NCBI RefSeq assembly: GCF_900316895.1 | Contig: NZ_ONER01000116.1 | Location: 1-6,600 of the forward strand | DNA length: 6,600 nt | Direction: 5' to 3' | From: an uncultured Methanobrevibacter sp. | Lineage (GTDB): Archaea; Methanobacteriota; Methanobacteria; Methanobacteriales; Methanobacteriaceae | Part shown: in pieces, positions 1 through 6,018 of the stretch | How positions within the stretch are numbered: the stretch's first letter is position 1 | Layout: every line of letters starts with the position of its first letter | The notes under the pieces: model-generated | What the model saw: the letters and a program-made list of their open reading frames with translations, nothing else | The model's database searches: none | What the model was told of the DNA's origin: nothing | Translations under genes and position numbers: made by a program

Positions 1-69
1 TGCAATGACATGCTCTTCTACGTCCATTTTACTCAATTCATTAGCTATGTTTTCAATCCAATGTGTCAT
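1..69 (-). CDS. lysS: Lysyl-tRNA synthetase, class I type, N-terminal fragment
   Basis: Only the first 23 codons are in the window; the gene continues past the left edge. The peptide begins MTHWIENIANELSK and ends EEHVIA. This is the usual opening of archaeal class I lysyl-tRNA synthetases (MxHWIE... then HVxAxG just before the ATP-binding HIGH-like motif, which lies outside the window). The enzyme would charge tRNA-Lys with lysine in the cytoplasm. The ATG at 67-69 is preceded by a Shine-Dalgarno match, GGTGA on the minus strand (76-80), six bases upstream, which supports this start. It is divergent from the adhesin gene. The call rests on a short N-terminus recognised from memory; the catalytic motifs cannot be seen. 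A different class I synthetase is the main alternative. Confidence 0.78.
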   Translation of the reverse strand, partial: MTHWIENIANELSKMDVEEHVIA

Positions 70-75
70 TTATAT

Positions 76-80
76 TCACC
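76..80 (-). promoter_or_regulatory. Ribosome binding site of lysS
   Basis: On the minus strand the sequence is GGTGA, complementary to the CACCUCC end of archaeal 16S rRNA. It lies six bases before the ATG at 69. It decides the start of the partial lysyl-tRNA synthetase frame. Confidence 0.6.
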
Positions 81-99
81 ATTATAATAATAAGAATAA

Positions 100-146
100 A
101 GTTTTATACTACATTAAGTTCTGTTTTTTGTAATATAAAAAGTATT
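100..146. promoter_or_regulatory. Candidate divergent TATA promoter region, lysS / adhesin
   Basis: The 171-bp gap between the two divergent starts holds TATA-like octamers. The best is at 131-142, reading CTTTTTATATTA on the minus strand and TAATATAAAAAG on the plus strand. A second plus-strand candidate, TTTTATAC, lies at about 102-109. Used toward lysS, the first would place transcription start near base 107 with a leader of about 40 nt. Used toward the adhesin it would start near base 165 with a leader of about 75 nt. Background AT content is very high, so these are position-based guesses; transcript ends would be needed to settle them. Confidence 0.33.
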
Positions 147-240
147 AGTTTGACGGATATTCGGCATGGCGGTGTGAAGAGGTTAGCTGATTTTTTTGGT
201 TTACAACAATTATATATTATTTATTATTGAAAATATTATT

Positions 241-2994
241 ATGAAGCATAAAAAACTATTAGTTGCTTTTTCAATATTATTCGTTCTTTTATGTTCACTG
301 ACAGCAATATCTGCCAGTGACTTAAATGACACGGATGTCATTGCAAACGATGATGCGGGGGAGGAAATCGTATCGTCTGATGCTGATATTGAAAACGACA
401 TAACAACGGAACCTGACAGTGGAAATATATATGAAAATACGTTTACGGACCTGAACAACATAGTTGCCGAGGGCGGGAACGTAAATCTTACACGTGATTA
501 TACATATAATGAAAGTACCGATGAGGGGTTATATAATCAGGGTGTTGTCATTGACCAGGATAATGTAGTCATTGACGGTAACAATCATTACATCAATGGG
601 GAAATGAAAAGCAGAGTATTCCATATAAAAAATGCAAACAATGTCACCTTGAAAAACATAACATTCTATAATTCTGGCTACAACCTTAGAGTTGATGGTG
701 GTGCTTTATACATCGAGGAATCTTCAAATATCACCATAATAAATTGTGTATTCTACTCTAATCGTATAGTGAATGATGGTGGTAACGGTGGTGCAATATA
801 TGTAAAATCAACCGACCCAATCAGAATCACTGATTCCAAATTCAAAGAGAATTCTGCAGGTTATGGTGGAGCAATAACCGCTCATAATGCCACATTGATT
901 CTTGAAAACACAATCTTCGACAAAAATAGTGCTGTAAATATCGGTGGTGCACTAAATGCCGCTCATTCGACCCAAATCATTAACAACTGCACATTTGAAA
1001 ATGGCGAAATTAAGGAGGGTAGTGGTGACCGCCGTAGGGGCGGAGCAATTTATGCCGGGCAATTCGACGAAGATAACGAAATGGTAATCACCAACACCGA
1101 ATTCAAAAACAATACTGTATATAATGACGGTGGAGCAGTTTATATAAAAGGGCAGGCAAAAGTGCTCATTGAAGACAGTAAATTTTCTGAAAATAGTGCA
1201 AGTTATTGCGGAGCAATTGTTTGCGATATAGCTAATGTAACAATAAGAAATACGGAATTTAATGAAAACCATGGAGGTGAAGGAGGTGCTGTAAATGCCG
1301 GTCCTTCCACTCTGATTGAAGATTGTAATTTCACCGAAAATTATGCATGGGGAAATTATGGTGGTGCAATATACGTTTGTCAGTCTGAAGATGAAAACGC
1401 CAATGCTACTGTAAAAAATTGTAATTTCTTAAAAAACTCTGCTGAAATTGGTGGTGCAATTTATGCTTATGATAAGGTCTCTGTTTTAAATTGTAATTTC
1501 ACCGCAAATAATGCAGCATTATTTGGAGGTGCATTTTATTCTCAGGGTTACCCAAAAGCGACAATAAATAATTCAAATTTCATAGATAACAATGCAAAAT
1601 TGGGTGGAGCAGTATATTCTTTTTTCTCAAATGTGTTAATTGAAAAATCCCATTTTATGGGAAATACTGCCGAAAATGGTGGAGCAATATATAATGCAGT
1701 TGGAAAAATATTAATAAACAACAGTGATTTATCAAAAAACACTGCATCAAGTTACGGAGGAGCAATACTAGTTAACGGTACTTATGATAATGCCGAGATT
1801 ACTGTCGAAAATACCATATTTGCACAAAACACTGCAACTGAGGGAATTGATGACATCGCTTTAGCAAGTGAAAACAGTAAGGCTACAGTAATCAATCTTA
1901 CTCCAAGCAATTTGGTTCCAAAATACATTGTCGAGATGGATGTGTCTGAAGTAAGTGATGTTAACTACACTCAGAATGTCGTGATAACCGCCTCCAATAT
2001 TAAAAGATTTGGTCAACCGCTCAACAATGGTAGTGTTGTATTTTCCATTAATGGGGAAAACATTTCCATACCTGTACAAAACGGAATCGCAACTTTTAAT
2101 CGTACATTGGACGCCGGATCATATAATGTCGTTGTAACATATGTTGGCAATGCTACAGATGCAAATCCAACAAAAACCCTTGAATTCAATGTGCTTAAAC
2201 TTCCGGCAGTTCTTGAAGTCATAAATGTCACAAACTGCACATATAGCGATTCAATACAAATCAAAGCCAATGTTACAAGTAACGGCTCAGCAGTTAACGA
2301 AGGCAGTATATTCATCATAGTCAACGGCAAGAAGTATTCCGCTGATGTGACCAATGGAATTGCAACAATCGACGCTCCTAAGATAGATGCTGGAACATAT
2401 TCCGTAAACTTGACATATGAAGGAAATTACCTTGCTGACAATGTATCAGTCAAATTTGAAGTATCCAAATGCCCTGCAACCATTGAAATAGTCAACATTA
2501 CTAACTGTACCTATGGAAATTCCATACAAATCAAAGTCAATGTCACCGGCGGAAGCTCACCAATTAACGATGCCATTGTCTCAGCAATCGTCAATGGCAC
2601 TGTCTATTCTGCCAGTTTAATCAATGGAACTGCAACAATCGACATTCCAAATTTAAGAATAGGAACATATGAGGCTAACATTACATTTGGTGGAAATTAC
2701 CTTGCTGAGAATGTATCCGCTAAATTTGAAGTTTCCATATCAACTGCTGCAATCACTGCCAAAGACATTGCATATGTCATAAATTACGGCGGAAAATACA
2801 GTGCAGTCATTAAAGATGTAAACGGCAAGGCGGTTGTTGGAGAAACGGTAACATTCATCTTCAACGGAAAAGTCATAGGCTCTACAGTCACAGACAAGGA
2901 TGGTGTTGCATCAATACAATTGACTCCTGCAATTCTTAAAGCGGCAAATGCGGGCAATAAGCGAAAACTACAACCCTGTAAGCAAAACCGTTAA
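241..2994 (+). CDS. Adhesin-like surface protein, main frame, cut short by a frame change
   Basis: This frame encodes a large secreted adhesin-like protein of the kind abundant in Methanobrevibacter, 917 residues as read from the ATG at 241. Residues 1-26 form a signal peptide: KHKK, a hydrophobic core (LLVAFSILFVLLC), then SAS-D. An acidic spacer follows (about 27-62). Residues 65-545 form a right-handed parallel beta-helix with GGA(I/V)Y-type rungs. Four Ig-like domains follow at about 561-652, 655-742, 745-832 and 834-905. More than thirty N-X-S/T sequons are visible, compatible with archaeal N-glycosylation. The last Ig-like domain loses its frame near base 2962, and the final residues (RKLQPCKQNR) look like out-of-frame sequence. 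The tail module is in another frame at 2963-3322. I chose ATG 241 because the basic n-region of the signal peptide begins there. A TTG at 196 in frame, behind a distant GAGGT, would add 15 residues. The likely role is surface attachment to other cells or substrates; the ligand is unknown. Confidence 0.88.
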   Translation: MKHKKLLVAFSILFVLLCSLTAISASDLNDTDVIANDDAGEEIVSSDADIENDITTEPDSGNIYENTFTDLNNIVAEGGNVNLTRDYTYNESTDEGLYNQGVVIDQDNVVIDGNNHYINGEMKSRVFHIKNANNVTLKNITFYNSGYNLRVDGGALYIEESSNITIINCVFYSNRIVNDGGNGGAIYVKSTDPIRITDSKFKENSAGYGGAITAHNATLILENTIFDKNSAVNIGGALNAAHSTQIINNCTFENGEIKEGSGDRRRGGAIYAGQFDEDNEMVITNTEFKNNTVYNDGGAVYIKGQAKVLIEDSKFSENSASYCGAIVCDIANVTIRNTEFNENHGGEGGAVNAGPSTLIEDCNFTENYAWGNYGGAIYVCQSEDENANATVKNCNFLKNSAEIGGAIYAYDKVSVLNCNFTANNAALFGGAFYSQGYPKATINNSNFIDNNAKLGGAVYSFFSNVLIEKSHFMGNTAENGGAIYNAVGKILINNSDLSKNTASSYGGAILVNGTYDNAEITVENTIFAQNTATEGIDDIALASENSKATVINLTPSNLVPKYIVEMDVSEVSDVNYTQNVVITASNIKRFGQPLNNGSVVFSINGENISIPVQNGIATFNRTLDAGSYNVVVTYVGNATDANPTKTLEFNVLKLPAVLEVINVTNCTYSDSIQIKANVTSNGSAVNEGSIFIIVNGKKYSADVTNGIATIDAPKIDAGTYSVNLTYEGNYLADNVSVKFEVSKCPATIEIVNITNCTYGNSIQIKVNVTGGSSPINDAIVSAIVNGTVYSASLINGTATIDIPNLRIGTYEANITFGGNYLAENVSAKFEVSISTAAITAKDIAYVINYGGKYSAVIKDVNGKAVVGETVTFIFNGKVIGSTVTDKDGVASIQLTPAILKAANAGNKRKLQPCKQNR
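697..1770 (+). repeat. Beta-helix rung repeats, about 14 copies
   Basis: The protein repeats a unit of 25-32 residues built as GGA(I/V)Y, a short loop, a hydrophobic strand, N-(S/C/N)-x-F, then (K/E)NSA and the next GGA. Thirteen copies carry GGA and one carries CGA (near base 1207-1215). In residue numbering from the ATG at 241 the motif starts at about 153, 183, 209, 235, 267, 297, 323, 348, 374, 404, 429, 455, 480 and 506. The spacing is what a right-handed parallel beta-helix with stacked Asn and small residues needs. The pattern resembles chlamydial Pmp and other polymorphic beta-helix repeats. Confidence 0.8.
2206..2736 (+). repeat. Tandem pair of duplicated Ig-like domains
   Basis: Two consecutive Ig-like domains, encoded at about 2206-2466 and 2476-2736, are clear duplicates. 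By hand alignment about 50 of 87 residues are identical. Shared blocks include TNCTY, SIQIK, IVNG, ATID, GNYLA and KFEVS. The unit length is 270 bases. The domain before (about 1921-2196) and the one after (about 2743-2955) have the same fold pattern but are more divergent, so this pair is the most recent duplication in the array. Confidence 0.75.
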
Positions 2995-3322
2995 AGTAAC
3001 TATCAATAAGGAGAAAACTAAAATCCTCAAGGCCAAAAAGACCTATAAGTTCAAAAGGTCCAAAAAAGCCAAAAACATAAAAGTTACCTTGAAAGACAGC
3101 AAAAACAAGGTCATGAAAAAGGTTAAAGTGACCATCAAACTGTCCGGTAAAAAGATTAAGGGTAAAAAGACTGTCACTGCTAAAACCAACAAGAAAGGTG
3201 TAGTAACCTTCAAGCTTGGCAAAAAATTAACCAAGAAAACCAAGGTCAAATACACAATAACCTTCAAGGGCAACGCTTACTACAACAAGGTAGTCAAAAA
3301 AGGAAAAATAATAGTTAAGTAG
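2948..3322 (+). CDS. Out-of-frame lysine-rich C-terminal module of the adhesin
   Basis: This reading frame of 124 codons overlaps the end of the main adhesin frame in the +1 register. From ENYNPVSKTVKVTI onward it matches the end of one Ig-like domain. It then continues into a very basic terminal domain: 42 of 124 residues are lysine and only three are acidic. The end, GNAYYNKVVKKGKIIVK, is typical of adhesin-like proteins of this group. The nominal ATG at 2948 lies in sequence belonging to the upstream frame and has no Shine-Dalgarno match, and no signal peptide is present. Independent expression is therefore unlikely. The basic module could hold the protein to the negatively charged pseudomurein envelope, but that role is my inference. 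Confidence 0.6.
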   Translation: MRAISENYNPVSKTVKVTINKEKTKILKAKKTYKFKRSKKAKNIKVTLKDSKNKVMKKVKVTIKLSGKKIKGKKTVTAKTNKKGVVTFKLGKKLTKKTKVKYTITFKGNAYYNKVVKKGKIIVK

Positions 3323-3349
3323 ATTAATAACAATCTACTTCTTTTTTTT
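3317..3349 (+). terminator. Hairpin plus T-tract terminator of the adhesin locus
   Basis: A perfect 9-bp inverted repeat (AAGTAGATT at 3317-3325 and AATCTACTT at 3332-3340) with a six-base loop is followed by C and eight T residues. The stop codon TAG at 3320-3322 sits inside the 5' arm. Oligo-T is the core archaeal termination signal; the hairpin may add strength or protect the 3' end. That the terminator fits the end of the out-of-frame tail, not the early stop at 2994, supports the view that 3322 is the original gene end. Confidence 0.7.
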
Positions 3350-3367
3350 ATTTTAATATATTCTTTT

Positions 3368-3405
3368 AAAAAAAGAGAAATAAATAGATTATAAATAATC
3401 TATTT
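3368..3405 (-). terminator. thiC: Hairpin plus T-tract terminator of thiC
   Basis: On the minus strand a perfect 10-bp stem (AAATAGATTA at 3405-3396 and TAATCTATTT at 3391-3382) with a TTTA loop is followed by ATTTCTC and seven T residues. The thiC stop codon TAG (3402-3400) is inside the first arm. It faces the adhesin terminator across a short spacer and shares its core sequence. Confidence 0.68.
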
Positions 3406-4698
3406 GATTAAGTCGGAATCGGACTGATCCAACCATTCGTTAACGATTTTTACTGCACAGTAGTTACCGCACATGGTACAGGTGTCCTCTTCTTCAGGAG
3501 GTCTTTGGTCTCTTTTTGCACGTGCAGCTTCCGGAAACATTGCGCAGGCATATTGTGCTTCCCAATCGAGATTTTTACGGGCTTCTGCCATTGCAAGGTC
3601 TTGTGAACCATCGATTTGACCGCTTGCGAGGTCTCCTGCATAAGCTCCGATTTTGGTTGCGATTACACCTTCCCTTACATCATCAGGGTTAGGTAATGCA
3701 AGGTGTTCTGCAGGGGTTACGTAACAGATGAAGTCAGCACCTGCCTTTGCGGATGATGCCGCACCGATTGCGGATACGATGTGGTCGTAACCTGGTGCCA
3801 CGTCACATACGATAGGTCCTAACATGTAGAATGGTGCATTTGAACACATTTTCTTTTGAATCATTACGTTTGTTGGGATTTCGTTGATTGGAATGTGTCC
3901 TGGTCCTTCAATCATACATTGCACTCCAGCTTCACGGGACCTGTCGATTAATTCTCCTAAAATGATCAATTCTTGTATTTGTGCCCTGTCGGTTGAATCT
4001 GCAATGGATCCTGCCCTCATACCGTTAGCGAGTGAAAGAACAACATCATGCTCTTTTGCGATTTCCAGTACGTAATCGAAGTTGGCGTATAATGGGTTTT
4101 CCTTTTCGTTTTCGACAATCCATCCGGACATGAATGAACCTCCTCTTGAGACCAGACCGGTTACACGGCCTTGTCTTTTGAGTCTGGTTAAGGTTTCAAT
4201 GTTGATACTACTGTGGACTGCCATAAAGTCAATACCATCTTTTGCTTGCTTTTCGATGGTGTTGAAAAGGTCATCTTCAGTCATGTAGACTACAGAACCG
4301 TCTCTTCTGATGCTTTCGATTGCTGCCTGATAAACAGGCACTGAACCTACAGGCAATGGGGACATGTCAAGAACCCTGTTCCTGATTACATCTAAGTCTC
4401 CGCCAATACTCAATTCCATCAGACAGTCTGCACCGTTATCGATTGCGATTTGCGCTTTCAATACTTCCTCATCGAAGTTCACGATATCGGTTGATGTACC
4501 TACGGTTGCATTTACTTTTGTTCTGAGTCCGGCTCCAATACCTGAAGCCTCAATATCTCTGTTAACGTTACTTGGTATTACAATTGTACCTTCTGCCACT
4601 GATCTTAAAATGAAATCTTCTGAAACACCTTCTATTTCTGCAACGTGCTTCATTTCATCAGTTAATATTCCTTTCTTAGCATCACTAATTTGTGTCAT
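3400..4698 (-). CDS. thiC: Phosphomethylpyrimidine synthase ThiC
   Basis: ThiC is a radical-SAM enzyme that rearranges the purine intermediate aminoimidazole ribotide into hydroxymethylpyrimidine phosphate, the pyrimidine half of thiamine. The protein has 432 residues, the short form lacking the extra N-terminal region of the roughly 630-residue bacterial enzymes. Family blocks are visible: SRGGSFM (184-190), EGPGHIP (264-270), CDVAPGYDH (298-306), CYVTPAEHL (325-333), LPNPDDVREG (335-344). The iron-sulfur cysteines near the end are at 407, 410 and 414 in DTCTMCGNYC. The spacing is CX2CX3C, one residue shorter than the CX2CX4C of characterised bacterial ThiC. The start is supported by GGAGAG five bases before the ATG. 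No other thiamine gene is adjacent, and I see no TPP riboswitch in the 232 bases upstream. Methanogens can carry two ThiC paralogues, so which one this is remains open. Confidence 0.96.
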   Translation of the reverse strand: MTQISDAKKGILTDEMKHVAEIEGVSEDFILRSVAEGTIVIPSNVNRDIEASGIGAGLRTKVNATVGTSTDIVNFDEEVLKAQIAIDNGADCLMELSIGGDLDVIRNRVLDMSPLPVGSVPVYQAAIESIRRDGSVVYMTEDDLFNTIEKQAKDGIDFMAVHSSINIETLTRLKRQGRVTGLVSRGGSFMSGWIVENEKENPLYANFDYVLEIAKEHDVVLSLANGMRAGSIADSTDRAQIQELIILGELIDRSREAGVQCMIEGPGHIPINEIPTNVMIQKKMCSNAPFYMLGPIVCDVAPGYDHIVSAIGAASSAKAGADFICYVTPAEHLALPNPDDVREGVIATKIGAYAGDLASGQIDGSQDLAMAEARKNLDWEAQYACAMFPEAARAKRDQRPPEEEDTCTMCGNYCAVKIVNEWLDQSDSDLIK

Positions 4699-4703
4699 AG
4701 TAT

Positions 4704-4709
4704 CTCTCC
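4704..4709 (-). promoter_or_regulatory. thiC: Ribosome binding site of thiC
   Basis: On the minus strand GGAGAG lies five bases before the ATG at 4698. It is the clearest Shine-Dalgarno sequence in the window and fixes the thiC start. Confidence 0.7.
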
Positions 4710-4894
4710 ATTAACATTTATAATAGTCAAAGTTATTTTAAAATTTTTCCACACAAAGTTGATATTTTCTTATTTTTATTTAATAGTATTTAAATTAATA
4801 GGATAAATTTTTATTCCAAATTTGTTGATATATATCAAGTCTTTTTTAAAAAATAGTTAATTTTATAATTTAAATTAAAAAATAAGGTCGTATT

Positions 4895-4922
4895 GACAAA
4901 AATAAAATAAAATTGAAAAAAT
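4895..4922 (-). terminator. Oligo-T terminator of the nucleoside kinase gene
   Basis: Beginning nine bases past the stop codon at 4931, the minus strand carries a run of six T (4921-4916) followed by further T-rich clusters of four or five. There is no hairpin. This is the typical hairpin-less archaeal terminator form. Confidence 0.5.
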
Positions 4923-4930
4923 GATGGGAA

Positions 4931-5845
4931 TTAATAGAATTCGCTCATTCTTTCAAATGCCTCATCAAAGGTTGGCATATTGGTCTGACAGCCTTGATGT
5001 TGGATAATGAATGATGAAACGGATGATGCAAACTTAGCAGATTCTTCAAGTGTTTCTCCATTCAGGAATCTTGATAAGAATCCTGCCCTGTATGAATCTC
5101 CGGCACCGGTTGGGTCAACCGCTTCGGTTGGGATTGCATCGATTTTGATTTTCTCTTCGTTGGAATAGATTTCACATCCGTTTGCCCCACAGGTTTTCAC
5201 AATTATTTTAGGGCCCATCTGCCTCAATCCTGTCAGGTCAACTTCAAGGGCATCCAGAATCCTTTCGATTTCATGATGATTGCCGAAGAGGATGGTTGTG
5301 TTTTCAATGACGTCAACCAGTTTCTTTGTGTCATACATTCCAAGGTCCTGGCCCGGATCGAATGAGACAAGCAAATCCTGATTTTTGGCTTCCTGTGAAC
5401 ATTTCCAATTGAATTCCGGGTCTCCTGTTGCTAAATGAACTGCCTCTGCATTTTCAATTGCCTTTACCGGGACCTTGCTTTGTGCAAATTCCTTTGCAGC
5501 TCCCCAGTAGAAGTAACTGATCTGGTCATCATTGTCATCTGTGAGGACAAATGCTGTAGGTGTCGCCTCACCCGGAACAATGATTAATGAATCAGTGTCA
5601 ATGCCCAAATTTTGCATGTTTTCATAGTATTCGGTTTTTTTGAAATCTCCACCGACAGCTGAGACGAGTGAAGTTTTTAATCCTAATTTTGCTCCAACGC
5701 AAGCCACGTTTGCAGCTGCCCCACCATTAAATGTTTTCATGTTGGTGATAGGCGCTGAAAAATTAGCTTTTGGAAATTCAGGCACTCTAATAATGTAATC
5801 ATGAGCAGAGTGACCAATTGCTAGTAAATCTCTGTTTTTAACCAT
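4931..5845 (-). CDS. PfkB-family nucleoside kinase (MJ0406-like)
   Basis: This 304-residue ribokinase-fold enzyme transfers a phosphate from ATP to the 5' hydroxyl of a nucleoside. It matches the pattern I remember for the M. jannaschii nucleoside kinase MJ0406, which accepts several ribonucleosides and has nearly the same length. Visible blocks are GHSAHDYI (11-18), the PfkB N-terminal glycine block GGAAANVA (41-48), YFYWGAAKEF (111-120), HLATGDPEFN (137-146), SFDPGQDL (161-168), the C-terminal signature VDPTGAGDSYRAGFL (243-257) with catalytic base Asp250, and GCQTNMPT (285-292). It would act in cytoplasmic purine or pyrimidine salvage. The start ATG has a weak site, AAGGCG, five bases upstream. 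It is 232 bp from thiC and 173 bp from the upstream gene, so probably has its own promoter. A sugar kinase role is the alternative; the DPGQDL and WGAAK blocks favour nucleosides. Confidence 0.88.
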   Translation of the reverse strand: MVKNRDLLAIGHSAHDYIIRVPEFPKANFSAPITNMKTFNGGAAANVACVGAKLGLKTSLVSAVGGDFKKTEYYENMQNLGIDTDSLIIVPGEATPTAFVLTDDNDDQISYFYWGAAKEFAQSKVPVKAIENAEAVHLATGDPEFNWKCSQEAKNQDLLVSFDPGQDLGMYDTKKLVDVIENTTILFGNHHEIERILDALEVDLTGLRQMGPKIIVKTCGANGCEIYSNEEKIKIDAIPTEAVDPTGAGDSYRAGFLSRFLNGETLEESAKFASSVSSFIIQHQGCQTNMPTFDEAFERMSEFY

Positions 5846-6018
5846 AATATCGCCTTTTTATTTTTCAATTTTATATTGTGTTTCATCATTATTTAATGTT
5901 TTGAATTACACATTTTCACGGATGTGCACATTCACAAAAGCACGGTGCAACATGAGTGTAGTATAGAATATATAATATTATATGATATGCAATTTTGCCG
6001 AGAGCATTTGAAAAGTAA
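5846..6018 (-). promoter_or_regulatory. Upstream region of the kinase gene with palindromes and a direct repeat
   Basis: The 173-bp gap contains a 10-bp palindrome ATGTGCACAT (5922-5931), a direct repeat of CACGG followed closely by TGCA (from 5917 and from 5941, 24 bp apart), and a 14-bp AT-only palindrome ATATAATATTATAT (5970-5983). The stretch 5917-5956 is richer in G and C than the DNA around it. These could be operator or promoter elements for the kinase gene. No clear terminator for the upstream gene is seen; its end is followed only by runs of four T. Confidence 0.35.

Larger units (their letters stand above)
241..3322 (+). pseudogene. Full adhesin-like locus, disrupted by a frameshifting deletion
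   Basis: Joining the frame ending at 2994 with the frame ending at 3322 gives one recognisable adhesin: signal peptide, beta-helix, four Ig-like domains, and a lysine-rich terminal Ig-like module ending GNAYYNKVVKKGKIIVK, a usual end for these proteins. The first frame is lost after NAGNK and the second becomes meaningful at ENYNPVSKTVKVTI. Sibling domains in the same protein have a beta-strand such as YEANITFGG or YSVNLTYEG just before the corresponding NY. That strand, about eight residues, is missing here. The best reading is a deletion of 3n+2 bases, probably 23 or 26, rather than a single-base error, although an assembly error cannot be excluded. Without the tail, the product would lack what I infer to be its envelope-associated end. 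Confidence 0.62.
4699..4930 (-). promoter_or_regulatory. AT-rich thiC upstream region with palindromic TATA candidate
   Basis: This 232-bp gap must hold the end of the kinase transcript and the thiC promoter. It contains a perfect 14-bp palindrome, TTGATATATATCAA, at 4825-4838. Its core could serve as a TATA box, giving a thiC leader of roughly 100 nt, or as a dimeric repressor site over a promoter. A second TATA-like stretch, TTTAAATACT on the minus strand, lies at about 4783-4792. No GC-rich folded leader, and in particular no TPP aptamer motif, is visible. No open frame here looks like a gene. Confidence 0.35.

Noticed and set aside
697..1770. CRISPR or DNA-level tandem repeat
   Set aside because: The periodicity is at protein level, with varying unit length and diverged codons; it is a beta-helix coding repeat.
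3043..3273. Hydrophobic minus-strand frame opposite the adhesin tail
   Set aside because: Lysine codons (AAA/AAG) read backwards give Phe and Leu, which explains the apparent membrane-like peptide.
3317..3405. Attachment site or insertion-element ends formed by the two hairpins
   Set aside because: No recombinase, target duplication or cargo is present; position at two convergent gene ends with T-tracts fits terminators.
4364..4714. Open frame of 116 codons on the plus strand opposite the start of thiC
   Set aside because: It lies fully antisense to conserved ThiC sequence, has no plausible ribosome site and resembles no protein; it reflects thiC codon bias.
4699..4930. TPP riboswitch before thiC
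   Set aside because: The conserved CUGAGA and ACCUGAU-type segments are absent and the region is nearly all A and T.
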